From contig NC_064846.1 in NCBI RefSeq assembly GCF_024166365.1, positions 24,945,866 to 25,009,865 of the forward strand: a stretch of 64,000 nucleotides of DNA. Reading direction: 5' to 3'. Positions 54,522-64,000 of the stretch are shown here, one piece after another. The notes below the pieces were generated by a model. That model saw nothing but the letters and a program-made list of their open reading frames with translations. It was not told where the DNA came from and searched no databases. Positions within the stretch are counted from its first letter, which is position 1, and each line of letters opens with the position of its first letter. The stretch comes from Elephas maximus indicus. Its lineage: Eukaryota > Chordata > Mammalia > Proboscidea > Elephantidae. The translations under genes and the position numbers were made by a program.

Positions 54522-55045
54522 GACAGGCACAGGACACAGCCCTAACGCCTAGCCCCCTGGGGTAACCTCTGTAGAGAGTCAGCCAGCACAACCAGGCTGC
54601 ACACTAACGGGGCTAACGAGAGAACAAATGAGCAACCACTGTGAAGCATCAACTGTTTTCGGAGCCTAGAGCCAGCATCCCAGTCAGAAAACCTTGGCTC
54701 TGGGTTTTGAACTGTGCGCAGGGGAGCTGAGCATGGCATCCTGAAACGGCACAAACACGGGACGCGGCCCTAGCCCCCCTGAAGTGACCTCGGGGGAAGC
54801 CCAGCCAGTACACGCAGGCAGCGCAGCGACGCAGCTGACAGGAGGACAAGTCACGGGGAGGCAGCTACTGGTTTTGGAGCCAGGAGTTCAGCATCTCAGC
54901 TGGGGAACCTTGGTGCTGGGCTTTGGATCAGGAACGGAGGAACTGACCACGGTTTCTGAGACGGCACATGCACAGGTTGCTGGCCTGACTCCTGGGGGCA
55001 ATCTCGACCCAGCCAACACACACAGGCTACCCGCCCCTCGGGAAT
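54522..55045 (+). repeat. Tandem monomer-like repeats in the L1 C 5' UTR
   Basis: Two complete units and one partial unit start at about 54525, 54748 and 54963 (spacing 223 and 215 bp). Shared anchors are 'ggcacan', 'ctagcccccctg', 'cagccagnaca', 'aactgntttngagcc', 'cagcat', 'aaaccttggnnctgggntttga' and 'gaac'. GC content is higher than in the flanks. In mouse L1 such monomers carry the promoter, and a similar role is inferred here. Confidence 0.7.
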
Positions 55046-55194
55046 CTCAGATAAAACAGTCCTCACCAAGCAAGATAAGTAACTTTGTCTATATTCCTGG
55101 GTGCTACTCTCTTCTATCTATCTGATCCCTCCCCTCCCCTTCCCAGGTGGCTTCATTAACATTGGAATTTCCTGGGCCAGAGAGTGAAGTGTTC

Positions 55195-55226
55195 TGTGGT
55201 TTTTTTTGTTTGTTTGTTTGTTTTGT
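55195..55226. repeat. GTTT microsatellite in L1 C 5' UTR
   Basis: A T run followed by (GTTT)n lies within the 5' UTR. Confidence 0.8.
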
Positions 55227-56040
55227 CTTTTCCTAACCCATTCTCCTAGCCTGAGAGAAGCAGCTACAAAAAACCCAGGGACCAAGAATCCTTCCCTGAC
55301 TTCCCGAAATTGGACTAAAAATACAGAACCAGCTAGAGCCAAGCATATGAGAACCACAGTCTTGGACTTTCATCCCTACAGGGAACAAGGTGGCTATTAT
55401 AATGCAAAGGCAATTCTGATAGTGATCTGACTGTAATTGTTTTAGCAGATTACTGGAGAGACAAGTTTCCCAGGTCTGATATCTCTACTTATTAAACAGA
55501 GCCCTCACTGACCCACAATGGGGAACTAAGGGCTGAAGATTCACCCAAACCACCTAACCTCCTGCCATAGGGGTCTGAGGGTAGTGACACCTACAAATCT
55601 GTAGAGGTACGTGCATTGGGTGCCTAAGGTACAGCTGCAGAGCCCACCCACCAAAGTGCTTTAGGAATAGAGACACACATACCTCACTGACACTTGGGGG
55701 AAGCCTGTCAGCATCCTGCCCCCCCCGAATGTGATCCCCTGCTGCTACTAGAATCTGGTGCACACAACTATCACCACTACTCCTCTAAGGGAATACGGAA
55801 CAGTCTACTCCACACATTTGGTGACCCAAAATCAGATTCTACTCAAGAATAGTGAATGGACTCTTAGGCTTATATTTCTGGTAATGGCCCAAACCAGCTG
55901 GTAACAGGACATAAGTGATTAAAAGGCTACAACAATCAAGACAGCACAATCTAGTAGCCCATCTACGTATATTGAAAGAAAACAAAACAAGATAAGACTC
56001 CGTGAGCAAATATAAAATAAATCATGACAATATCTTATAG

Positions 56041-57166
56041 ATGGCTCAGAGACAGCAGTCGATATCAAACCACATAAAGAAGCAGACCATGATTGCTTTT
56101 ACAACTCCCCAAATTAAAGAATCAAAATCTTTGCCAAATGAAGATACAATCCTGGAATTGCAAGATTCAGAATATAAAAAACTAATTTACAGAATGCTTC
56201 AAGACATCAGGGAAGACCTCAAAAATGAGATAAGGCAATCTACAGAAAAAGCCAAAGAACACACTGATAAAGCAGTAGAAAAAATCAAAAAGATCATTCA
56301 AGAACATAGTGGAAAAATTAATAAGCTACAAGAATCCATAGAGAGACAGCATTCATAAATCCAAAAGATTAACAGTAAAATTACAGAATTAGACAACTCA
56401 ATAGGAAGTCAGAGGAGCAGAATCAAGAAATTGGAATGCAGAGTGGGGGAGATGGAGGATAAGGCAATTGACACCAATATAGTTTAAGAAAAATCAGATA
56501 AAAGAATTTAAAAAAATGAAGAAACCCTAAGAATCATGTGGGACTCTATCAAAAAGAATAACTTGCGTGTGATTGGAGTTCCCGAACAAGGAGGGATAAC
56601 AGAAAACACAGAGAGAATACTTGAAGATCTGTTGGCAGAAAACTTCCCTGACATCATGAAAGACAAAAGGATAGCTATCCAAGATGCTCATCGAACCCCA
56701 TTTAAGATTCATCCGAAAAGAAAATCACCAAGACATATTATCAACAAACTTGCCAAAACCAAAGATAAAGAGAAAATTTTAAAAGCAGCCAGGGAAAAAA
56801 GAAAGGTCTCCTACAAAGGAGAATCAATAAGAATAAGTTCAAGAATAACAAACAGCACTTGAAACTGAAAAATTAAAAAGCAACATTATAAGTGTGTTAT
56901 TTAGAGTTATGGAGATAAATACCAAATAAACGTTTAAAGGAGCAAAAAAAAAAAAAAAAGAAGAAGAAGAATAAGTTCAGACTACTCAGCAGAAACCATG
57001 CAGTCAAGAAGGTAATGGGATGACATATATAGAGCACTGAAGGAGAAAAACTGCCAGCCAAAGATCATTTATCCAGCAAAACTCTCTCTCAAATATGAAG
57101 GTGAAAATAAAACATTTACAGATAAAAACAAGCTTAGAGAATTTGCAAAAACCAAACCAAGGTTTG
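56041..57166 (+). pseudogene. L1 C ORF1, interrupted by a small retroposed insert
   Basis: 56041-56358 encodes MAQRQQSISNHIKKQTMIAF and a coiled-coil rich in K/E, ending in a stop. 56536-56841 encodes the RRM-domain region (NLRVIGVPEQGGITENTER, FPDIMKDKRIAIQDAHRTP). The 125-bp insert at 56842-56966 follows, then the C-terminal domain (about 56975-57160) with CQPKIIYPAKLSLKYEGE. The insert, a stop after the coiled coil and a frameshift inactivate it. Confidence 0.9.
56842..56966 (+). mobile_element. Small poly(A)-tailed retroposed fragment inside L1 C ORF1
   Basis: A 125-bp insert is flanked by a perfect 13-bp duplication aagaataagttca (56829-56841 and 56967-56979). It carries a polyadenylation signal AATAAA (56925-56930) 12 bp before an A tract that starts at 56943. 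These are the marks of LINE-driven retroposition of an mRNA 3' end. I do not recognise the source transcript. Confidence 0.85.
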
Positions 57167-57631
57167 GTCAGAAAATCAATAACATCAGATACCAACACAA
57201 CACAAGGTCACAGAACAGAACATCCTGATATCAACTCAAATAAGGAAATAACAAAAACAAATTAAGATTAATTTTAAAAAGAAAAAAACGCTCAAAACAG
57301 GGAATCACTGAAGTCAATATGTAAAAGATCACAATAATCAAAAAGAGGGACTGAATACAGGAGGCATAGAACTGCCACACGGAGAGGAAAACAAGGCGAT
57401 ATAGGATGATACAAGTTAGGTTTTTACTAAGAAAAATAGGGGGGTAACCACAAAGAGGTCTAACAATTCCGTAACTCAAAATAAAAACCAAGAAAAACAT
57501 AACAACTCAGGAAACATAAATTCAACTACTATGAAAATGAGGAACACACAATTTACAAAGAAAAACATCTCAGCACAAAAAAGTAAGTGGAAAAATGAAC
57601 TTGTCAACAACACACACAAAAAGGCATCAAA

Positions 57632-60600
57632 ATGACAGCACTAAATACATACTTATCTATAATTACACTGAATGTAAATGGACTAAATGCACCAATAAAA
57701 ATACAGAGAGTCGCAGACTGGATAAAGAAACACGATCCGTCTATATGCTGCCTACCAGAGACACACCTTAGACTTAGAGACACAAACAAAAACTCAAAGG
57801 ATGGAAAAAAATATATCACACAAACAACAGAAAAATTAGGGAAAAGAAATCAAATACTTGGAAACTGAACAATACCCTGCTGAAAAAAGACTGGGTTATA
57901 GAAGACATTAAGGAGGGAATAAAGAAATTCATAGCATGCAATGAGAATGAAAACACTGCCTATCAAAACGTCTGGGACACAGCAAAAGCAGTGCTCAGAG
58001 GTCAATTTATATTGACAAATGCACACATACAAAAAGAAGAAAGAGCCAAAATCAGAGAAGTGTCCCTACAACTCGAACAAATAGAAAGCGAGCAACCAAT
58101 GAATCCATCAGGCACCAGAAGAAAACAAATAATAAAAATTAGAGCTGAACTAAATGAATTAGAGAACAGAAAAACAATTGAAAGAATTAACAAAGCCAAA
58201 AGCTGGTTCTTTGAAAAAATTAACAAAATTGATAAACCATTGGCCAGACTAAAGAAATACAGGAAAGGAAACAAATAACCTGAAATAGAAACAAGACAGG
58301 TCATAAAACAACAGACCCACCTGAAATTAAAAGAATCATATCAGATTATTACAAAAAATTGTACTCTAACAAATTTGCAAACCTAGAAGAAATGGATGAA
58401 TTCCTAGAAAAACACTACCTACCTAAACTAACACAATCAGAAGTAGAACAACTAAATAGACCCATAACAAAAAAAGAGATTGAAAAGGTCCCAACAAAAA
58501 GAAAGCCCTGGCCTGGATGGCTTCACTGCAGAGTTCTACCAAACTTTCAGAGAAGAGTTAACACCACTACTACTAAAGGTATTTCAAAGCATAGAAAATG
58601 GTGGAATACTACCTAACTCATTCTATGAAGCCACATATCCCTGATACCAAAACCAGGTAAAGACACCACAAATAAAAGAAAATTACAGACCTATATCCCT
58701 CATGAACATAGATGCAGAAAGCCTCAACAAAATTCTAGCCAATAGAATTCAACAACATATCAAAAAACTAATCCACCACGACAAAGTGGGATTTATACCA
58801 GGTACACAAATCCGGTTTAATATTAGAAAAACCATTAATGTAATCCACCATATAAATAAAACAAAAGACAAAAACCACATGATCTTATCAATTGATGCAG
58901 AAAAGGCATTTGACAAAGTCCAACACCCATTCATGATAAAAACTCTCAGCAAAATAGGAATTGATGGAAAATTCCTCAACATAATAAAGGGCATCTATAC
59001 AAAGCCAACAGCCAACATCACTTTAAATGGAGAGAGCCTGAAAGCATTTCCCTTGAGAAGAGGAACCAGACAAGGATGCCCTTTATCACCGCTCTTATTC
59101 AACATTGTGCTAGAGGTTCTAGCCAGAGCAATTAGGCTAGACAAAGAAATAAAGGGCATCCGGATTGGCAAGGAAGAAGTAAAAGTATCTCTATGTGCAG
59201 ATGACATGATCTTACACACAGAAAACCCTAAGGAATCCTCAAGAAAACTACTGAAACTAATAGAAGAGTTTGGCAGAGTCTCAGGTTATAAGATAAACAT
59301 ACAAAAATCACCTGGATTCCTCTACATCAACAAAAAGAACATGGAAGAGGAAATCACCAAATCCATACCATTCACAGTAGCCCCCAAGAAGATAAAATAC
59401 TTAGGAATAAATCTTACCAGAGATGTAAAAGACCTATACAAAGAAAACTACAAAGTACTAGTGCAAGAAACTAAAAGGGACCTACATAAGTGGAAAAACA
59501 TACCTTGCTCATGGATAGGAAGACTTAACATAGTAAAAATGTCTATTCTACCAAAAGCCATCTATACATACAATGCACTTCCAATCCAAATTCCAATGAC
59601 ATTTTTTAAAGTGATGGATAAACAAGTCACCAACTTCATATGGAAGGGAAAGAAGCCCCGGATAAGTAAAGCATTACTGAAAAAGAAGAAGAAAGTGGAA
59701 GGCCTCACTCTACCTGATTTTAGAACATATTATACAGCCACAGTAGTCAAAACAGCCTGGTACTGGTACAACAACAGGCACATAGACCAGTGGAACAGAA
59801 TTGAGAACCCAGATATAAATCCATCCACATATGAGCAGCTGATATTTGACAAAGGCCCAGTGTCAGTTAATTGGGGAAAAGATAGTCTTTTTAACAAATG
59901 GTGCTGGCATAACTGGATATCCATTTGCAAAAAAAATGAAACAGGACCCATACCTCACACCATGCACAAAAACGAACTCCAAGTGGATCAAAGACCTAAA
60001 CATAAAGACTAAAATGATAAAGATCATGGAAGAAAAAATAGGGACAACCTTAGGAGCCCTAATACAAGGCATAAACAGAATAAAAACATTACCAAAAATG
60101 ACGAAGAGAAACCAGATAACTGGGAGCTCCTAAAAATCAAACACCTATGCTCATCTAAAGACTTCACCAAAAGAGTAAAAAGACCACCTACAGACTGGGA
60201 AAAAATTTTCAGCTATGACATCTCCGACCAGCACCTGATCTCTAAAATCTATATGATTCTGTTAAAACTCAACCACAAAAAGACAAACAACCCAATCAAA
60301 AAGTGGGCAAAGGATATGAACACACACTTCACTAAAGAAGATATTCAGGCAGCTAACAGATACATGAGAAAATGCTGTCTATCATTAGCCATTAGAGAAA
60401 TGCAAATTAAAACTACGATGAGATTCCATCTCACTCCAACAAGGTTGGCATTAATCCAAAAAACACAAAAGAATAAATGTTGGAGGGATGTTGGAGGGGC
60501 TGCAGAGAGATTGGAATTCTTATACACTGCTGGTGGGAATGTAAAATGGTACAACCACTTTGGAAATCTATCTGGCATTTTCTTAAAAAGTTAGAAATAG

Positions 60601-60904
60601 AACTACCATACAACCCAGAAATCCCACTCCTTGGAATATACCCTAGAGAAATAAGAGCCTTTACACGAACAGATATATGCACACCCATGTTTATTGCAGC
60701 TCTGTTTACAAAGCAAAAAGCTGGAAGCAACCAAGGTGTCCATCAATAGATGAGTGGTTAAATAAATTCTGGTACATTCACACAATGGAATACTACGCAT
60801 CGCTAAAGAACTGTGATGAATCTGTGAAACATTTCATAACATGGAGGAACCTGGGAGGCGTTATGCTGAGTGAAATTAGAGGCAAAAGGACAAATACTGT
60901 ATAA
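57632..60904 (+). pseudogene. L1 C ORF2: endonuclease core deleted, long RT open frame kept
   Basis: The start MTALNTYLSIITLNVNGLNA is present, but the glutamine of the usual QETH is changed (LPETHLRLRD). At about 57830 the text jumps to a point equivalent to 50536 in L1 B. This removes about 510 bp, including the NIYAPND, GDFN and SDH endonuclease motifs. RT is well kept: 58702-60012 is one 436-codon open frame with [32 protein letters not shown] and [11 protein letters not shown]. The first catalytic-box residue is C where F is usual. The cysteine-rich C-terminal part (60477-60749) is in another frame. Confidence 0.93.
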
Positions 60905-61926
60905 GACCACTATTATAAGTTCTTGAGAAATAGTATAAACTGAGAAGAACACATTCTTTTGTGGTTACGAGAGGGGGGAGAGAGGGTGGGAGAGGGTTAT
61001 TTACTGATTAGTTAGTAGATAAGAACTACTTTAGGTGAAGGGAAGGACAATACTCAATACAGGGAAGGTCAGCTCAACTGGACTGGACCAAAAGCAAAGA
61101 AGTTTCCGGGATAAACTGAATGCTCCGAAGGTCACTGGAGCAAGGGCAGGGGTTTGGGGACTATGGCTTAAGGGGACTTCTAAGTCAATTGGCATAATAA
61201 ACTCTATTTTGAAAATATTCTGCATCCCACTTTGAACTGTGGCTCCTGGGGTCTTAAATGCTAACAAGCAGCCACCTAAGAAGCATCAATTGGTCTCAAC
61301 CCACCTGGATCAAAGGAGAATGAAGAACACCAAGGTCACACGGTAACTATGAGCCTGAGACAGAAAGGGCCACGTGAACTAGAGACTTACATCATCCTGA
61401 GACCAGAAGAACTAGATGGTGCCTGGCCACAACCGATGACTGCCCTGACAGGGAGCACAACAGAGAACCCCTGAGGGAGCAGGAGAGCAGTGGGATGCAG
61501 ACCCCGAATTCTCATAAAAAGACCAGACTTAATGGTCTGACTGAGACTAGAAGAATCCCGGCGGTCATGGTCCCCAAACCTTCTTTTGGCCCAGGACAGG
61601 AACCATTCCCGAAGACAACTCATCAGACATGGAAGGGACTGGACAATGGGTTGGAGAGAGATGCTGATGAAGAGTGAGCTACTTGTATCAGGTGGACACT
61701 GGAGACTGTGTTGGCATCTCCTGTCTGGAGGGGAGATGGGAGGGTAGAGAGGGTTGGAAGCTGGCAAAACGGTCACAAAAGGAGAGACTGGAAGAAGGGA
61801 GCAGGCTGACTCATTAGTGGGAGAGTAAATGGGAGTATGTAGTAAGGTGTATATAAGCTTATATGGGACAGACTGACTTGATTTGTAAACTTTCACTTAA
61901 AGCACAATCAAAATTATTTTTTTAAA
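60780..61926 (+). other. L1 C 3' UTR
   Basis: Non-coding 3' UTR shared with L1 B and fragments D and E. It holds a G-rich tract at about 60972-61000, 'gagaccagaagaactagatg' at 61399, 'gaccagacttaatggtctga' at about 61522, and ends 'cacttaaagcacaatcaaaa' plus an A-rich tail. The antisense frame at 61387-61896 is a by-product of its purine-rich composition. Confidence 0.85.
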
Positions 61927-61942
61927 AAAAAGACCAGACTTA

Positions 61943-62319
61943 ATGGTCTGACTGAGACTGGAAGGACCCCGGTGGTCATGGCCCCCAGACCTTCTGTTGG
62001 CCCAGGATAGGAACCATTCCTGAGGCCAACTCTTCAGTCATGGATTGGACTGGACAATGTGTTGGAAAGGGATGCCGGTGAGGAGTGAGCTTCTTGGATC
62101 AGGTGGACATGTTGGCATCTCCTGCCTGGAGGGGAGATGAGAGGGTGGAGGGGGTTAGAAGCTGGCGAAACGGACATGAAAAGAGAGAGTGGAGGGAGAG
62201 AGCAGGCTGTCTCATTTAAAAAAAGGGTAATTGGGCATATGTAGCAAGGTGTATGTGGGTTTTTGTGTGAGAGACTGACTTGATTTGTAAACTTTCACTT
62301 AAAGCACAGTAAAAATTAT
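61943..62319 (+). mobile_element. L1 B, part 3: end of the 3' UTR
   Basis: It continues the 3' UTR of B exactly after the 16-bp duplication of C, beginning 'atggtctgactgagactgga'. It ends 'cacttaaagcacagtaaaaa', followed by the second copy of the outer duplication (62320-62338). Confidence 0.9.
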
Positions 62320-62338
62320 TTTTAAAAAATCATCTATA

Positions 62339-62577
62339 TAAAACAAAATGGTCAACAATTACTCTAAAGCGTAGATGAGAAGATTGGCGGGGGGATGGGG
62401 GGATGGAACAGTGAGACTAGATTAATAGGAACAGAAATAATGAGAATGTTGATGCAATGTGAAGAATGTAACCAATGTTGCTGAAAAATATGTGTAGAAA
62501 TTGTTGAATGGGAACCTCTACTGCTGTGTACACTTTCACCAAACATACAATATATTATTAGAAACAAAAAAAAAATA
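62339..62577 (+). mobile_element. L1 D, right part with its 3' end
   Basis: It continues the 3' UTR interrupted at 42545: 'caaaatggtcaacaattact', then 'gtgaagaatgtaaccaatgt', 'cactttcaccaaacatacaa', and an A tract (about 62566-62575) as its poly(A) end. Confidence 0.85.
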
Positions 62578-62695
62578 GGTTAATTGTCTCCATTTTGCCA
62601 ATGAGGAAACCTAGGGTCAGAGAGATGACGTGACCAGCCCAAGGCCACACATTTAATAAGTGACAGAGTAGATTAAGAAACTGAATCTCCTCTCT
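62578..62695 (-). mobile_element. MIR, right half
   Basis: Antisense MIR text 'ctccattttgccaatgagga', 'gtcagagagatgacgtgacc' and 'caaggccacacatttaataa' completes the MIR whose left half lies at 42185-42280. Confidence 0.78.
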
Positions 62696-62839
62696 ACTAA
62701 AGAAAATGTTTCTCCTCTCCAATTCTCACCTATCAGTGAACACTGAACTATGAGATTAGGTGATAGGCACACAATGGTTAGCGGCTGAAGAATCAAATGT
62801 CAGCCTTTATATTGTCCTAAAAGTCTTGCATTTCCAACT

Positions 62840-63230
62840 GCCACTATGATGTCTCCTCTTGAATCTCAAACTCAAAAAACTCAAACTCACATGTCCCAAA
62901 TGGTGCTGTACCTCTCTCTAATCCCTGTGTCTACCTCCCCCTGTTCAAACCAGTTCTTTCTCCCCTTCCCTGCTCATGTCATCTGAATTAGTTAATGGCT
63001 CCACCATCCTCTGAGTTGCCCAAGCCAGAATCATGAAGGCCTCCTGTGCACTTTCCCCTCCCTGTATAATCCCATTCCCATGCCCCACCACATCCCATGC
63101 CTAGTTCTGATGATCTTACTCCCATGATGTCTTTTTAAACTGACACCATTTCTACAGCCCCACTACCAGGGTTGTAATTCAGAACTTCACTACCTCTTCT
63201 TATCTTCACTTTTGCAAAAACCACCACTCA
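62840..63230 (+). mobile_element. L2 LINE, ORF2 C-terminal region
   Basis: L2 order is present: 'tcaaactcacatgtcccaaa', 'tggctccaccatcctctgag', 'ttgcccaagccagaatcatg', 'cagccccactaccagggttg'. It is broken and ancient. Confidence 0.65.
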
Positions 63231-63409
63231 CCATTTCTTTCAAGTCTCTTTTGCTGGTTCCTCCTCATCCACCCAAACTCTTAACATTGGAGCAAACTAG
63301 AGCTCAGTGCTTACACAATGTTTCTATCTACTGTTGCTCCCTTGTGATCTCACCCCAACTTGTGGTGTTAAATACTATCTATGAGCTCTCCAATATTTAA
63401 CTACAGACT

Positions 63410-63995
63410 AGACCTCTCTCTTAACTACATATTTGTATATCCAACTGCCTGTTGGACATCTACACTTGGATGGTTAATAAACATCTTAAACTTAACACAA
63501 CCTAAACCAAACTCCAGATCTTCCATAAACCCCCAAACTACTCATAGCCCAGGATTCCCCATTTTGGTAAATGGTGACTCTATTCTTCCAGTTGCTCAGG
63601 CCTTGCTGATCCTAGGACAGAGCAAACATACTCTTGACACAGGGTCTTTCCACTTGCTGTTTCCTCTGTCTGAAATGTTCTTCACTCCCTCATTTAATTC
63701 TGATCTCTGCTCAACTGGTAATGTAACAGAGAAGACTTCCCTGACCACCTTATTTAAAATAGCACTACCCCTTCCCCATCATTCTACCTCCTTATTCTGA
63801 TTTTTTTTTCAAATTATTATTAATACCTAACACATTGCACATTTGTTTGCTTATTTGTCTATGATCTATCTCAGTTCTGTAGAAGGTAGGCTCCATCAAG
63901 ACAGGGGATTTGTTTTGTCATTCCTATATCCAAAGCACCTAAGATGGTGCCTGGAACATAATAAGTGCTCAATGAATATCTTTTAAATTAATAGA
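63410..63995 (+). mobile_element. L2 LINE, ORF2 to 3' end
   Basis: It reads 'atccaactgcctgttggaca', 'ttaaacttaacacaaccta', 'ttccagttgctcaggccttg', 'tttccacttgctgtttcctc', 'gaagacttccctgaccacct', 'gtaggctccatcaagacagg', 'gatggtgcctggaacataat' and 'aagtgctcaatgaatatctt', the L2 order from RT to terminus. A piece is missing at about 63635. The 139-codon frame at 63381-63800 is chance opening within it. Confidence 0.78.
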
Positions 63996-64000
63996 TAAAT

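Larger units (their letters stand above)
54246..61926 (+). mobile_element. L1 C, full-length L1 inserted in the 3' UTR of L1 B
   Basis: A 7.7-kb element from the 5' signature agaggcggggccaagattgc to a 3' A-rich end. It is flanked by a perfect 16-bp duplication aaaaagaccagactta (54230-54245 and 61927-61942). The layout is a 5' UTR of 1.8 kb with tandem repeats (54522-55045), ORF1 from 56041, ORF2 from 57632, and a 3' UTR from about 60.9 kb. It carries a 125-bp insert in ORF1 and an endonuclease deletion in ORF2. It must be younger than B. Confidence 0.95.

Noticed and set aside
61387..61896. A 169-codon minus-strand open frame
   Set aside because: It lies antisense to the L1 C 3' UTR, whose purine-rich strand yields serine/proline/leucine-rich shadow frames.
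25920..62577. The possibility of a repeat array with a defence function, such as CRISPR or a retron
   Set aside because: The repeats are dispersed eukaryotic transposons. There are no regularly spaced direct repeats with unique spacers and no prokaryotic genes.
63381..63800. A 139-codon plus-strand open frame
   Set aside because: It coincides with an L2 remnant. The peptide mixes frames of the old ORF2 and 3' region with no preserved domain.

Overview
This is a stretch of a placental-mammal nuclear genome, almost certainly from an afrotherian and most likely an elephant. The diagnostic evidence is 14 copies of the tRNA-derived AfroSINE, alongside a nearly full-length BovB-like RTE retrotransposon and large L1 elements with long 5' UTRs. 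Older mammalian repeats (MIR, L2, HAL1, MER5A, MaLR-type LTRs) complete the picture. There are no bacterial, plasmid or phage features, and the species assignment is inference. Family names for repeats come from recognition by eye, not from a library search.

Genes are sparse. The only intact protein gene I can support is an olfactory receptor on the minus strand (12738-13703, 321 codons). A second olfactory receptor (38297-39187, plus strand) is broken by stops and frameshifts. The window is therefore probably a thin part of an olfactory receptor cluster.

Layout: 0-12 kb is old repeats (L2, MIR, a solitary LTR), AfroSINEs, a tRNA-Gly/RTE composite SINE at 3.0-3.4 kb, a decayed mariner transposase at 4.3-4.8 kb, and a diverged direct duplication at 6.3 and 7.6 kb. 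12-25 kb holds the intact receptor, then unique sequence with MIR, L2 and hAT remnants. 25.9-34.6 kb is an old L1 interrupted by LTRs, AfroSINEs and RTE copies in both orientations, followed by a HAL1 at 35-37.2 kb. 37.5-42 kb holds the dead receptor and small repeats.

42.2-62.7 kb is a multi-level nest of L1 elements that can be taken apart from target-site duplications. A MIR is split by an L1 3' end (called D here), which is split by a full-length L1 (B). B is split in ORF1 by a truncated L1 (X) and in its 3' UTR by another full-length L1 (C). X carries an AfroSINE and C carries a 125-bp poly(A)-tailed insert. The last 1.3 kb is L2. No element retains a full set of intact open reading frames.

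I found no undescribed gene system. The most distinctive items are the resolved L1 nest, the tandem repeats in the 5' UTR of L1 C, the tRNA-Gly/RTE composite SINE, and the local duplication at 6.3 and 7.6 kb.
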